Numbered from the stretch's first letter, positions 1 through 7,424 are shown. The stretch: DNA of 8,294 nt from Pseudopedobacter sp039918235 (GCA_039918235.1 JBDSHZ010000078.1:1-8294); one strand, 5' to 3'. Numbers and translations: made by a program. Notes: a model not told the origin generated them from the sequence alone.

Positions 1-426
1 TAACCAAGTGTTATTTATCCCTATAAAATTAAGGTAATGACTAATGATTCTGGTGGAAATAATTTCTCCCATAGAAACCATCTGATCATAAATGAAATCA
101 AACCCATCAACCGGTTCATCCTCTATAATCCAGTCAATTTCTACAAAGGTATTACTGATATCATCAAACACGGGATGCTGATGATCTTTAAAAAGTTGAT
201 CTAAGATATCGAAATGATATTTCTTAAGGTCTTCAAAAATTTCATGAGTATCGTCTTGTTGATTAAAATAGCTTTCGGCTAATTTTTCTAAAGCATTGGT
301 GGTTTTACCCATGGCAGAAACAACAATAAGCAGTTTCTCTCCTTTATAAATTTCTAAAACCGCTGTTAAATTTTTAATCCCTTCCGCATCTTTTACAGAT
401 GCGCCACCAAATTTAAATACCTGCAT
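1..426 (-). CDS. lysC: Aspartate kinase, N-terminal part (runs off the left edge)
   Basis: This frame is open from an ATG at 424-426 to the window edge, giving 142 residues. It is the amino-acid kinase domain of aspartokinase, which phosphorylates aspartate in the first step of lysine, threonine and methionine synthesis in the cytoplasm. Visible motifs are the N-terminal nucleotide-binding KFGGAS (residues 5-10), VVSAMGKTTN (35-44), and SMGEIISTRI (118-127), which corresponds to the family's substrate-binding GE(L/I)xS segment. The remaining kinase domain and the regulatory ACT domains lie outside the window, so a monofunctional enzyme cannot be told from a fusion with homoserine dehydrogenase. 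The start is fixed because MxVxKFGG is the standard N-terminus. The ATG directly follows the TAA of the upstream lipoprotein gene (TAAATG), which suggests translational coupling at the end of the yggS operon. Identity is firm; the symbol follows common usage. Confidence 0.93.
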   Translation of the reverse strand, partial: MQVFKFGGASVKDAEGIKNLTAVLEIYKGEKLLIVVSAMGKTTNALEKLAESYFNQQDDTHEIFEDLKKYHFDILDQLFKDHQHPVFDDISNTFVEIDWIIEDEPVDGFDFIYDQMVSMGEIISTRIISHYLNFIGINNTWL

Positions 427-1224
427 TTATTGGGTTTTATATATTGATAAATAGCCATCGGGCTTTATTAAATCCTGAATGGAAGAATAGGGGATGATGA
501 GGGTTGTTCTCCCTTCTGCATATGACTTTATTTCATAAGGATTGTAAATAAACACCAAACCTTTAGAAGTAATTAGGAAATTGTTGTTCAATTTAAATTT
601 CTCGTTTTCAAAAAAATAAGATTCTAAACTTGCTGTTTCAGTGATTCCTTCATCGCTCCTAAATATTTTTTCGGCTAAATTATTTAGTTTTTCAGTGTAA
701 TTTTCGATAAGAAGATCTTTAAGACTTAATTCTCTCTCTTCTTTTTTAGACCAGTTATGATAAATTTCATTTTCTAAACCATGGGCACCTGCAGTATATA
801 CATAATCTTTATGCACAAAGCTAATGATGTTCTTGTCTTGACTATTAACACTTAATGTCTGATCCCATTCATAACCTGCAAATGCATCTGGAAACTCTTT
901 TTTGTAATCTTCATAATCTTTTATGAATTTTTTAGCCGCCAGCTCAATTCCATTTGGTTTGCCATTATCAATTAATGGAGCAGAGGAAACTAGGGTATCA
1001 ATAAATTGATTTAACTCTTTCTGACCTTCAAAAATTGGATATGTTGCTTTTACATAAGCCTTACATAGGCTATCAGGTAAAGTGTCGCATGATGTTGCCC
1101 TTAAACTAAAGTGCTCCATTTTATATTTAAGAGAATCGGAAGTGATTGCACTATTATGCTTGTTGCCATTATTTTGGCAGGAGAAAAGAATGAAGAGTAT
1201 AAAACAACTATATAGATATTTCAT
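427..1224 (-). CDS. DUF4163/DUF3298 (RsiV-like) lipoprotein
   Basis: A 265-residue predicted lipoprotein. A short hydrophobic signal sequence ends in the lipobox LFSC with Cys16 as the lipidated residue, so the mature protein is probably anchored in an envelope membrane facing the periplasm. The remainder resembles the DUF4163 plus DUF3298 pair. The DUF4163-like part is roughly residues 45-140. The DUF3298-like part covers roughly 150-255 and has the hallmark segment YNPYEIKSYAEG (227-238) followed by a short hydrophobic strand, IIPYSSI. TAGAHG (144-149) matches the conserved (T/G)GGAHG turn of the family. These domains occur in the extracytoplasmic part of the anti-sigma factor RsiV and in related proteins, where RsiV binds lysozyme; there is no cytoplasmic anti-sigma segment here, so the function is unknown. 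Cys46 and Cys54 could form a disulfide. The gene start overlaps the end of the GNAT gene by 17 nt, and its stop abuts the aspartate kinase ATG. Confidence 0.85.
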   Translation of the reverse strand: MKYLYSCFILFILFSCQNNGNKHNSAITSDSLKYKMEHFSLRATSCDTLPDSLCKAYVKATYPIFEGQKELNQFIDTLVSSAPLIDNGKPNGIELAAKKFIKDYEDYKKEFPDAFAGYEWDQTLSVNSQDKNIISFVHKDYVYTAGAHGLENEIYHNWSKKEERELSLKDLLIENYTEKLNNLAEKIFRSDEGITETASLESYFFENEKFKLNNNFLITSKGLVFIYNPYEIKSYAEGRTTLIIPYSSIQDLIKPDGYLSIYKTQ

Positions 1225-1693
1225 TTGCTATTTTTTGAATCTGTTCTGCACTTAAAGAAGCATTGATCCAACCTTCTTCTAAGCCCGAATTATATTTATT
1301 ATAAAAATGGATAGCCGGTTGGTTCCAGTCTAAAACCTGCCATACCATTCCAGCATAATTGTTTTCTTTCGTTTCTTTAATCACCCGCTCAAACAAAAGC
1401 TTCCCAATGCCTTGTCCCCTCATTTCTTCGGTAACAATGAAATCTTCCAAATATAAACGGCAACCTTTCCAAGTAGAATATCTGATGTAGAATATTGCAA
1501 AACCTTCAATTTTCCCATTCAACTCGGCAACAAAAGCTTTCCATACCGGCTTTTCTCCAAAACCAGCGTCAATAAATGCATCTATTTTAACCGTAACTTC
1601 TTCTGGTGCTTTTTCATACAAAGCCAACTCATGAATCAGCTCCATCATCCGCTCACAATCAGATTTTAGTGCATATCTTATTTCTACACTCAT
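1208..1693 (-). CDS. GNAT-family N-acetyltransferase, SSAT-like
   Basis: A 161-residue single-domain GNAT protein, predicted to be cytosolic, that transfers acetyl from acetyl-CoA to an amine. The acetyl-CoA pyrophosphate-binding loop is R92-G-Q-G-I-G97 in motif A, preceded by the strand YLEDFIV (81-87). Behind it come WQVLDWNQPAIHFY (118-131) and a tryptophan at 142. The YLEDxxV, VLDWN and AIxFY signatures are those of the spermidine/spermine and thialysine acetyltransferase branch, so a polyamine or other small-amine substrate is plausible but not proven. Length is normal for the branch. The ATG overlaps the yggS stop by one nucleotide (TAATG), and the 3' end overlaps the next lipoprotein gene by 17 nt, so it is probably translated as part of the same operon. 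Confidence 0.9.
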   Translation of the reverse strand: MSVEIRYALKSDCERMMELIHELALYEKAPEEVTVKIDAFIDAGFGEKPVWKAFVAELNGKIEGFAIFYIRYSTWKGCRLYLEDFIVTEEMRGQGIGKLLFERVIKETKENNYAGMVWQVLDWNQPAIHFYNKYNSGLEEGWINASLSAEQIQKIANEISI

Positions 1694-2388
1694 TAATTAT
1701 CCTGATTTTTAAAATGCTTAATTACACGTTCCCCAAAAATATCGCTCCCTATCCTAACCAAAGTACTGCCTTGCTCAATGGCTACCTTATAATCTGAAGA
1801 CATGCCCATAGAAATTTCTTTAAATGAATCTTCTCTTCTAAAATAGCTGGCTTTAATACCGTCAAAAAGTGTTTTTAATTCATAAAACTCCTCTTTAATC
1901 TGTTTTAGGTTTTCGGTATTGGTGGCAATCCCCATTAAACCAACAATTCTAATGTTTTTCAGTTCCTGATATTCCTGTGATTCCAATAATTCTATAGCTT
2001 CATCATAACCTAAACCATACTTTGTTTCTTCATCAGCAATATAAATCTGCAATAAGCAATCAATCGTACGATCACTTTTTTGCGCCTGTTTATTGATTTC
2101 TGATAGTAATTTAAGGCTATCCACAGAATGAATCAAAGAAATAAAAGGAGCAATGTATTTTACTTTATTGGTTTGGAGGTGACCAATTAAGTGCCATTCA
2201 ATATCTTTAGGTAGTTTTTCATATTTTTCGGCAAGTTCCTGTACTTGATTTTCACCAAATACCCGTTGGCCTGCTTCATAAGCTTCTAGTACATCTTCTA
2301 CTGGTTTAGTTTTAGAAACCGCTACTAATCTTGTATTTACACTTTCTATCTCAGTTTTTAATGCTTTTATATTATCTGTAATGCTCAT
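1693..2388 (-). CDS. yggS: YggS/PLPBP family pyridoxal-phosphate homeostasis protein
   Basis: A 231-residue, full-length cytosolic member of the YggS (PROSC/PLPBP) family. The family binds pyridoxal 5'-phosphate in a single alanine-racemase-like TIM barrel and maintains PLP balance, with no known enzymatic turnover. The PLP-linking lysine is Lys26 in AVSKTKP (23-29). Further family motifs are RVFGENQVQE (42-51), HLIGHLQTNK (66-75), the HSVDS segment (87-91), and the C-terminal phosphate-binding run SMGMSSDY plus AIEQGSTLVRIGSDIFGER (193-221). It is the first gene of a four-gene minus-strand cluster, and a TAnnTTTG-type box lies about 30 nt upstream. No Shine-Dalgarno site is evident, as is usual in Bacteroidota. 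Placement of a lysine-pathway kinase and an acetyltransferase downstream suggests general amino-acid metabolism, but this is only context. Confidence 0.95.
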   Translation of the reverse strand: MSITDNIKALKTEIESVNTRLVAVSKTKPVEDVLEAYEAGQRVFGENQVQELAEKYEKLPKDIEWHLIGHLQTNKVKYIAPFISLIHSVDSLKLLSEINKQAQKSDRTIDCLLQIYIADEETKYGLGYDEAIELLESQEYQELKNIRIVGLMGIATNTENLKQIKEEFYELKTLFDGIKASYFRREDSFKEISMGMSSDYKVAIEQGSTLVRIGSDIFGERVIKHFKNQDN

Positions 2389-2411
2389 TTATGCGTAATT
2401 TTAGGGGATTA

Positions 2412-2440
2412 TTTGTCAAAAATACAAATGATTTGCTTTG
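2412..2440 (+). promoter_or_regulatory. Candidate promoter for the DUF4296-mutS2 unit
   Basis: TTTG at 2412-2415 and TTGCTTTG at 2433-2440 are 17 nt apart and resemble the Bacteroidota -33 TTTG and -7 TAnnTTTG elements, with one mismatch in the -7 box. The implied start near 2446 leaves a leader of about 68 nt before the ATG at 2515. It would overlap the divergent yggS promoter candidate, so the two directions could compete. The support is motif similarity only. Confidence 0.25.
2417..2424 (-). promoter_or_regulatory. Candidate -7 box for the yggS operon
   Basis: Read on the minus strand this is TATTTTTG, a perfect match to the Bacteroidota -7 consensus TAnnTTTG. It ends about 28 nt before the yggS ATG, which would leave a 5' UTR of around 20 nt. 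No clear TTG element stands at the expected distance of about 19 nt upstream, so this is a candidate only. In AT-rich intergenic DNA an 8-mer of this degeneracy can also occur by chance. Confidence 0.35.
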
Positions 2441-2514
2441 TGAAGAACCTTTAGTGGAAATATGATGTTCAATCACCAAATCAATTAAAAATATAAATGC
2501 TTTAATACCTCTTA

Positions 2515-2994
2515 ATGAAAAAACTTTTTGTCTTGTTTTGCTTCACCGTTTTTTTCTTTGCGTCTTGCAAGGAAGATAGCGCTCCAAAAGGAATTATTGA
2601 GAAAGAAAAAATGGTGAGTATTTTAAAAGATATGCACATTACCGATGCTTATTTCAATCAGGTCTCCTCAGTGGACACCATTTTGATGCAGGCAAATAGC
2701 CGTTATAATTACATCTTCAAAAAATACAATTCAGATTCCACAAAGTTCAGCAAAAGCTTAGTATACTATTCTAAGGAGCCCAAGGTGCTGAATAAAATGT
2801 ATGATGAAGTAATTGCCCAAATTGCTGCTGAAGGAGATGGAATTGAAAAGGCGCAGACTAAAAAAACACTTTTTCTAGATTCTATCCAGAAAAAAAGGAA
2901 TAAAAAAAAGGCAGATTTTATCATAAAAAAAAGAAAATTAGATTCTTTAAAGCTTAAGGAGAAAAAGAAATTAGATGGTATATCCAAACAATAG
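2515..2994 (+). CDS. DUF4296-domain lipoprotein
   Basis: A 159-residue small lipoprotein. The signal peptide ends in FFASC with Cys18 as the lipid anchor. The following residues Lys-Glu-Asp fit the minimal K-(D/E)2 surface-export signal described for Bacteroidota lipoproteins, so outer-surface display is possible. Residues about 25-110 match the DUF4296 pattern: a proline-led start, then EKMVSILKDMHITDAYF (31-47), then a YNYIFKKYNxDSTKFSKSLVYYSKEP stretch. This is an all-helical domain with no known function. The tail from about 113 is very rich in lysine and predicted to be helical. It is partly encoded by A-runs of 6-7 nt that are prone to frameshift errors, but the frame is intact. The last 20 nt overlap the start of mutS2. 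Family assignment is confident; its role is unknown. Confidence 0.85.
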   Translation: MKKLFVLFCFTVFFFASCKEDSAPKGIIEKEKMVSILKDMHITDAYFNQVSSVDTILMQANSRYNYIFKKYNSDSTKFSKSLVYYSKEPKVLNKMYDEVIAQIAAEGDGIEKAQTKKTLFLDSIQKKRNKKKADFIIKKRKLDSLKLKEKKKLDGISKQ

Positions 2995-5338
2995 CCTGCA
3001 GAAACTAGGCTTTGAAGATATCAAAGACGATATCAAGAATTTTTGTATCAGTGACATGGGAAGGGGAATGGTGGATAAAATGCAGTTCATGAGCAATTAT
3101 GATCAGATCAACAAATTTCTACGCCAAACTCATGAGTTTAAAACCATTCTTCAGGATGACCAGCCTTTACCTATTCAGAGTTTCTTTGATATCAAAAGAC
3201 TGGCAGAAAAAGCAAAAATAGAAGGCACTTTTTTGAGTGAGGAGGAAGTTTTTCAGATTTATAGTTCGCTACAAACGGTGTTTGCCGTTATCCGCTATTT
3301 TGAGGAAAGAAATGGGATTTATCCAAACTTAGAAGCTTTATTTGAGCACCTGCCTATTGAAAAAAATATTTTAAGACATATTGAAGCGGTGATTGATGTG
3401 AAGGGGAAGATTAAACCTAATGCTTCTAGGTTGCTTTCTGATATTACTACTGCCATTGCAAAAGCGGAGCAGGAAGCCCGAAAGAAAATTGATCAGATTT
3501 ATAAAAATGCCCAGCAAAATAATTGGGTTGCCGACGGAAGTTTAACCGTAAGGGATGGCAGGGTTTGTATTCCGATTTTGGCTGAAAATAAACGGAAACT
3601 GAAAGGTTTTGTACATGACGAATCTGCATCTGGGCAAACTGTTTTTATTGAACCGGAGGAAGTTTTTAGTCTGAATAATAAAATCAGGGATTTAGAATTT
3701 GATAAAAGAAGAGAAATCATCAGGATTTTAACTGAGCTCACCAATCAGTTGCGACCTTATGTGCCTTTATTGCTTTCTTACCATGGTTTTTTAACCAAGT
3801 TAGACTTTGTGAGAGCAAAGGCTTTATTTGCTATAAAGATTGATGCTGCAATGCCAGTTTTGCTAAAGGAAACGCGTATTAAGCTGAGGAATGCTAGGCA
3901 TCCACTTTTGATTTTGAACCACAAAGAAAGCGGGAAAAGCGTAGTTCCCTTAAATGTTCATTTAGATGATGGCTTAAGAATTTTGCTGGTTTCTGGACCT
4001 AATGCTGGAGGTAAATCCGTTGCGATGAAAACTTTGGGGCTGTTGCAGATTATGGTTCAAACCGGCTTGCTTATTCCCGCCGATTCGGAATCTGAAGTAG
4101 GGATATTTAAGCAACTTTTTGCAGATATCGGGGATGATCAATCCATAGAAAGTGATTTGAGTACCTACTCGGCTCATCTTTCTAAAATGAAATATTTTAC
4201 AGAAAATGCATCGGGTAAAACCCTCATTCTGATTGATGAATTTGGTACAGGAACCGATCCACTTTTTGGAGGACCGATTGCCGAAGCGGTATTAGAACAG
4301 CTCAACCTAAAAAAATCTTTCGGATTGATTACCACACACTACTCAAATTTGAAACTGTATGCCAACAGTGCCGAAGGATTAGAGAATGGGTCAATGGTTT
4401 TTGATAATGTGAACCTGCAGCCCATGTATATGTTAGAAATGGGTAAACCTGGGAGTTCTTATGCTTTTGAAATTGCACAAAAAATCGGGCTGTCTCCAAA
4501 ACTGATAGCACTGGCTAAAAGCAAAATCAGCGTACAGCAACGGAAAGTTGATACTTTGCTAGTAGATTTAGAAAGAGATAAAAAAGAAGTGCTAGATGCT
4601 AAGATTGAATTGGATAAGCAGCGAAGAAAGTATCAATCTTTATTGGAAGAGAATGAAAAGTTAAAGGTTTATTATGATGAAAATAAAAGAGGTTTAATCA
4701 GAGATGCCAAGTTAGAAGCGCAACAGATCATTAAAGACGCCAATAAATTGGTGGAAAATACCATTTCTGAAATCAAAGAGTCAAAGGCAGATAAAGCAAC
4801 TACTCAAAATTTGAGGGCAAATCTTCAGTCCGAATTAAAGAAAAATGAAATAAAACCTCAAGTAGCTCAAAAACCAAAAGAGAATTTGGAAATAGTTGCC
4901 GGAGATTGGGTGAAATTGATGGATTCTGACAACCTCGCTCAGGTGTTAGAAGTCTCCAAAGATAACCTCATTGTCGCTTTTGGAGAATTAAGATCGGTAG
5001 TGAAGAAAAAAAGGGTAGAAAAAGTAAGTAATAAAGCTGTTCCAAAAGCGATAAAAACATTTGGGACTTCTTCCTATACCGATAGTGCCGCTTCCTTTTC
5101 TCCAGAAATAGATTTAAGAGGAAGGCGAGGAGAAGATGCTGTGGCAGAATTAGAAAGATATTTTGATAGAGCAGTAATGTTCGGGTTTTCAAATTTTAAG
5201 GTCATTCATGGCAAAGGAGATGGAATTTTGAGGAAATTGATCAGGAATTACCTGAAGAATTATCCTCAGGTTGATAAAATGGAAGACGAACATGCGGATA
5301 GAGGAGGAGATGGCATAACATATGTGTATCTAAAATAG
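2975..5338 (+). CDS. mutS2: Endonuclease MutS2 / ribosome-rescue ATPase
   Basis: A 787-residue, full-length MutS2, lacking the mismatch-recognition domain of MutS. The N-terminal helical lever/clamp region covers about 1-310. The ABC-type ATPase follows with Walker A GPNAGGKS (341-348), Walker B LILIDE (417-422) and the adjacent FGTGTDP, plus TTHYSNLK as the H-loop region. Residues about 515-640 form a charged coiled coil, then a small KOW-like beta segment begins at IVAGDWVKL. The C-terminal Smr domain has DLRG (713-716) and HGKGDG (745-750), the conserved nuclease-associated motifs. In Bacillus MutS2 senses collided ribosomes and splits them; in Helicobacter and Thermus it restrains homologous recombination. 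Which role applies here is not visible. The start is chosen because MxYPxN(S/C)xxKLGF is the usual N-terminus. An AAGGAG at 2956-2961, 13 nt upstream inside the DUF4296 gene, may help initiation. Confidence 0.96.
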   Translation: MVYPNNSLQKLGFEDIKDDIKNFCISDMGRGMVDKMQFMSNYDQINKFLRQTHEFKTILQDDQPLPIQSFFDIKRLAEKAKIEGTFLSEEEVFQIYSSLQTVFAVIRYFEERNGIYPNLEALFEHLPIEKNILRHIEAVIDVKGKIKPNASRLLSDITTAIAKAEQEARKKIDQIYKNAQQNNWVADGSLTVRDGRVCIPILAENKRKLKGFVHDESASGQTVFIEPEEVFSLNNKIRDLEFDKRREIIRILTELTNQLRPYVPLLLSYHGFLTKLDFVRAKALFAIKIDAAMPVLLKETRIKLRNARHPLLILNHKESGKSVVPLNVHLDDGLRILLVSGPNAGGKSVAMKTLGLLQIMVQTGLLIPADSESEVGIFKQLFADIGDDQSIESDLSTYSAHLSKMKYFTENASGKTLILIDEFGTGTDPLFGGPIAEAVLEQLNLKKSFGLITTHYSNLKLYANSAEGLENGSMVFDNVNLQPMYMLEMGKPGSSYAFEIAQKIGLSPKLIALAKSKISVQQRKVDTLLVDLERDKKEVLDAKIELDKQRRKYQSLLEENEKLKVYYDENKRGLIRDAKLEAQQIIKDANKLVENTISEIKESKADKATTQNLRANLQSELKKNEIKPQVAQKPKENLEIVAGDWVKLMDSDNLAQVLEVSKDNLIVAFGELRSVVKKKRVEKVSNKAVPKAIKTFGTSSYTDSAASFSPEIDLRGRRGEDAVAELERYFDRAVMFGFSNFKVIHGKGDGILRKLIRNYLKNYPQVDKMEDEHADRGGDGITYVYLK

Positions 5339-5367
5339 AATCTATTTAGTTTAGATTTTCGTTTTTT
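5339..5367 (+). terminator. Weak AT-rich hairpin with T-run after mutS2
   Basis: Right after the mutS2 stop, AATCTA (5339-5344) and TAGATT (5352-5357) form a perfect 6-bp inverted repeat around a 7-nt loop, followed by a run of six T at 5362-5367. The layout resembles a rho-independent terminator, but the stem contains a single G-C pair and would be weak. The alternative is chance symmetry in a short AT-rich spacer, with transcription continuing into the dehydrogenase gene. Confidence 0.25.
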
Positions 5368-5384
5368 ATTAAAACCGATTAAAT

Positions 5385-6473
5385 ATGAAACACTTAAGTA
5401 TTCTATTTTTTATCATCATGGCGCTTTCCTGCAAAAAGGCCAAAGAAAACACTTCAGTAAATACTGATCCTGTTAAATTAAAAACCACAGAAATAGCAAC
5501 AGGTTTAAGTAATCCATGGGAAATTTTAGAGGGACCGAATAATGAATTATGGTTTACCGAAAAAGGAGGGAAAATCAGTCGGATTAACCTAGAAACAAAA
5601 CAGGTAAACACAATTTTTACTGTACCAGATGTAGCAAGCAACGGCGAAGGAGGTTTATTAGGAATGGTTCTTCATCCTGATTTTACAACCAGCCAATTTG
5701 TGTATCTAGTTTATAATTATAATTCTTCCAACGGTTACAAAGAAAAAGTAGTTCGTTATAATTATAGTAATGGAAGTTTAAATACGCCTAAAATATTATT
5801 GCAGGATATCCCTGCAAATAGTTTTCATAACGGAAGCAGACTGATGATTTATGCTGATAAATTGTTTATCACTACGGGAGATGCCGGTAATGCCAATAAT
5901 GCGCAGGATAAAAACTCCATTTCAGGAAAAGTATTGAGAATGAATTTAGACGGAACTATTCCGTCAGACAATCCTTTTCCAAACAGCTATGTTTATTCTT
6001 TCGGCCATCGTAATGCACAAGGTTTAGTGATGGTAGATGATAAAATTTATTCATCAGAGCATGGGCCAAATAACGATGATGAAATCAATATCATTCAAAA
6101 AGGAAGAAATTTTGGCTGGCCTAATGTGGAAGGTTTTTGTGATAAAAGTGCGGAGAGTAACTTTTGTACTGCCAACAATGTAGTAGAACCTTTAATGGTT
6201 TGGACACCCACTATTGCGCCTTCTGGAATGGTTTACTATAATGCCGACCTTATTCCGCAATGGAAAAACTCTTTACTGTTAGCCGTGTTAAAAGGCAGTA
6301 AAGTACTGCAGTTAAAATTGAAAGCAGATAAAACTGGCATTGATACGGCTACTGATTTTTTAGTAAATGATTTTGGGAGGATTAGAGACTTAGCTGTAGC
6401 CAAAGATGGCAAAGTATATTTTTGTACCAGCAACGGAAATAATGATAAAATTGTGATGGTGAGCCCAGAATAA
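5385..6473 (+). CDS. PQQ-dependent sugar dehydrogenase, lipoprotein
   Basis: A 362-residue protein of the soluble glucose/aldose sugar dehydrogenase family (YliI/GdhB-like), a six-bladed beta-propeller that oxidises aldoses with pyrroloquinoline quinone. The signal sequence ends in the lipobox ALSC with Cys16 lipidated, so it acts in the periplasm or on an envelope membrane. Family motifs in order are GLSNPWEI (40-47) and ELWFTEKGGKISRI (54-67), GEGGLLGMVLHPDF (87-100), and FHNGSRL (147-153) whose His148 fits the catalytic base. Then come TTGDAGN (163-169), SFGHRNAQG (205-213), SSEHGPNNDDEINI (223-236) and NFGWPNVEG (242-250). Cys252 and Cys261 may form a disulfide. No PQQ biosynthesis genes are in the window, so cofactor may come from elsewhere in the genome or the environment. 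It stands between mutS2 and scoA without an obvious functional link. Confidence 0.92.
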   Translation: MKHLSILFFIIMALSCKKAKENTSVNTDPVKLKTTEIATGLSNPWEILEGPNNELWFTEKGGKISRINLETKQVNTIFTVPDVASNGEGGLLGMVLHPDFTTSQFVYLVYNYNSSNGYKEKVVRYNYSNGSLNTPKILLQDIPANSFHNGSRLMIYADKLFITTGDAGNANNAQDKNSISGKVLRMNLDGTIPSDNPFPNSYVYSFGHRNAQGLVMVDDKIYSSEHGPNNDDEINIIQKGRNFGWPNVEGFCDKSAESNFCTANNVVEPLMVWTPTIAPSGMVYYNADLIPQWKNSLLLAVLKGSKVLQLKLKADKTGIDTATDFLVNDFGRIRDLAVAKDGKVYFCTSNGNNDKIVMVSPE

Positions 6474-6500
6474 TTTTCATTTAAATAGATTCATATTATC

Positions 6501-6519
6501 GCTAAAGCATTAATTTAGC
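6501..6519. other. Small inverted repeat upstream of scoA
   Basis: GCTAAA (6501-6506) and TTTAGC (6514-6519) form a perfect 6-bp inverted repeat with a 7-nt spacer in the 62-bp gap between the dehydrogenase and scoA. The right half overlaps TAATTTAG (6511-6518), which is one base off the TAnnTTTG -7 consensus and sits 17 nt before the scoA ATG. It could be an operator or a promoter with a very short leader. A terminator is less likely because no T-run follows. Motif evidence only. Confidence 0.2.
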
Positions 6520-6535
6520 AACAAACCAATTATAA

Positions 6536-7231
6536 ATGAATAAAGTAATAGCTCATGCAGATGAAGCTGTTCGGGATATTGAGGACGGAATGACCTTAAT
6601 GCTCGGAGGCTTTGGTTTATGTGGAATTCCCGAAAATTGTATCACGGCCCTTGTTAAAAAAGGTGTAAAAAATTTAACCTGTATTTCTAATAATGCAGGC
6701 GTAGATGATTTTGGAATTGGCTTGATGTTGCAAGGGAAGCAGGTAAAGAAAATGATCTCTTCTTACGTTGGAGAAAACGCCGAATTTGAAAGACAGTTGT
6801 TAAGCGGAGAGCTGGAAGTGGAATTGGTGCCTCAAGGTACTTTAGCTACCCGTTGTATGGCAGCGGGCTACGGAATGCCAGCCATTTTTACCCCCGCAGG
6901 TGTAGGGACCGAAGTTGCAGAAGGAAAAGAAATTAGAAATTTTAACGGAAAAGATTATTTAATGGAAATGGCTTTTGAAGCTGATTTCGCCATTGTAAAA
7001 GCTTGGAAAGGCGATACGATGGGAAATTTAATTTATAAATCTACCGCCAGAAACTTTAATCCTGTAATGGCTATGGGAGGGAAGATCACCATTGCAGAGG
7101 TGGAGGAATTGGTGCCTGCCGGCGAGTTAGATCCCGATCAGATTCATACTCCCGGGATTTATGTTCATCGTATTTTTCAAGGTAAGGATTATGAGAAAAG
7201 GATTGAACAAAGGACTGTAAGAACGATTTGA
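6536..7231 (+). CDS. scoA: 3-oxoacid CoA-transferase subunit A
   Basis: A 231-residue alpha subunit of succinyl-CoA:3-ketoacid CoA-transferase (SCOT/AtoD type), a cytosolic heteromer that moves CoA between succinyl-CoA and acetoacetate or related acids in ketone-body and short-chain acid use. The CoA-transferase signature is at residues 17-34: Asp17-Gly18, then the hydrophobic run and GGFGLCGIPEN. Other family stretches are ISNNAGVDDFGIGLML (50-65), QGTLATRCMAAGYGMPAIFTPAGVGT and the C-terminal EKRIEQRTVR. The catalytic glutamate belongs to subunit B. Family members commonly end a few residues after RTVR; here the protein ends Thr-Ile and the stop TGA lies inside the word GATTTGA, the first unit of the downstream repeat arm. 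Subunit B starts 795 nt downstream instead of adjacently. Length is otherwise normal. Confidence 0.95.
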   Translation: MNKVIAHADEAVRDIEDGMTLMLGGFGLCGIPENCITALVKKGVKNLTCISNNAGVDDFGIGLMLQGKQVKKMISSYVGENAEFERQLLSGELEVELVPQGTLATRCMAAGYGMPAIFTPAGVGTEVAEGKEIRNFNGKDYLMEMAFEADFAIVKAWKGDTMGNLIYKSTARNFNPVMAMGGKITIAEVEELVPAGELDPDQIHTPGIYVHRIFQGKDYEKRIEQRTVRTI

Positions 7232-7380
7232 AGATTTGAAAATTTTAGGATTTGATGATGAACCAACGAAATATGATTTGATGATAAATTAATTTGATGA
7301 TTTGAAGATTTGTTGATTTGAAAATTAACTAAACGTATTATTGATTTGAAGATTTGAAAATTTGGTGATTTGAAAATTGA
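7225..7380. repeat. Left repeat arm, GATTTGAA-rich
   Basis: Degenerate tandem repeats made of GATTTGAA, GATTTGATGA and GATTTGAAAATT words. The 15-mer TGATTTGAAGATTTG is at 7298-7312 and 7342-7356. A 21-nt segment at 7314-7334 recurs at 7366-7386 with two mismatches, giving a period near 52 nt. The first repeat word overlaps the end of scoA and provides its stop codon. The arm is in inverted orientation relative to 7803-8026. It is more diverged than the right arm. Confidence 0.85.
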
Positions 7381-7424
7381 CTGAACTTGATATAAAGGAT
7401 GACTTAATAATGAACTAACCTAAT
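7381..7424 (+). other. Leader of the four-helix-bundle gene
   Basis: Forty-four bases between the left arm and the ATG at 7425, lacking the GATTTGAA words. AAAGGATGA around 7395 is the only purine-rich stretch, and it lies too far from the ATG to be a convincing ribosome site. The last 17 nt across the start codon (7412-7428) match 7260-7276 with three mismatches, so a decayed copy of this start region exists inside the left arm. Confidence 0.35.

Noticed and set aside
1606..1797. A 63-codon plus-strand frame across the GNAT/yggS junction
   Set aside because: It lies antisense to two well-recognised genes, has no family resemblance and has a composition typical of a shadow frame.
2880..2970. 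Possible frameshift in the A-rich 3' end of the DUF4296 gene
   Set aside because: Several A-runs of 6-7 nt invite errors, but the frame stays open to a normal-length protein and the DUF4296 core lies upstream, so there is no evidence of a lesion.
5369..5641. A 90-codon minus-strand frame opposite the start of the sugar dehydrogenase
   Set aside because: It is antisense to the conserved lipoprotein signal and first propeller motifs. No recognisable domain is present.
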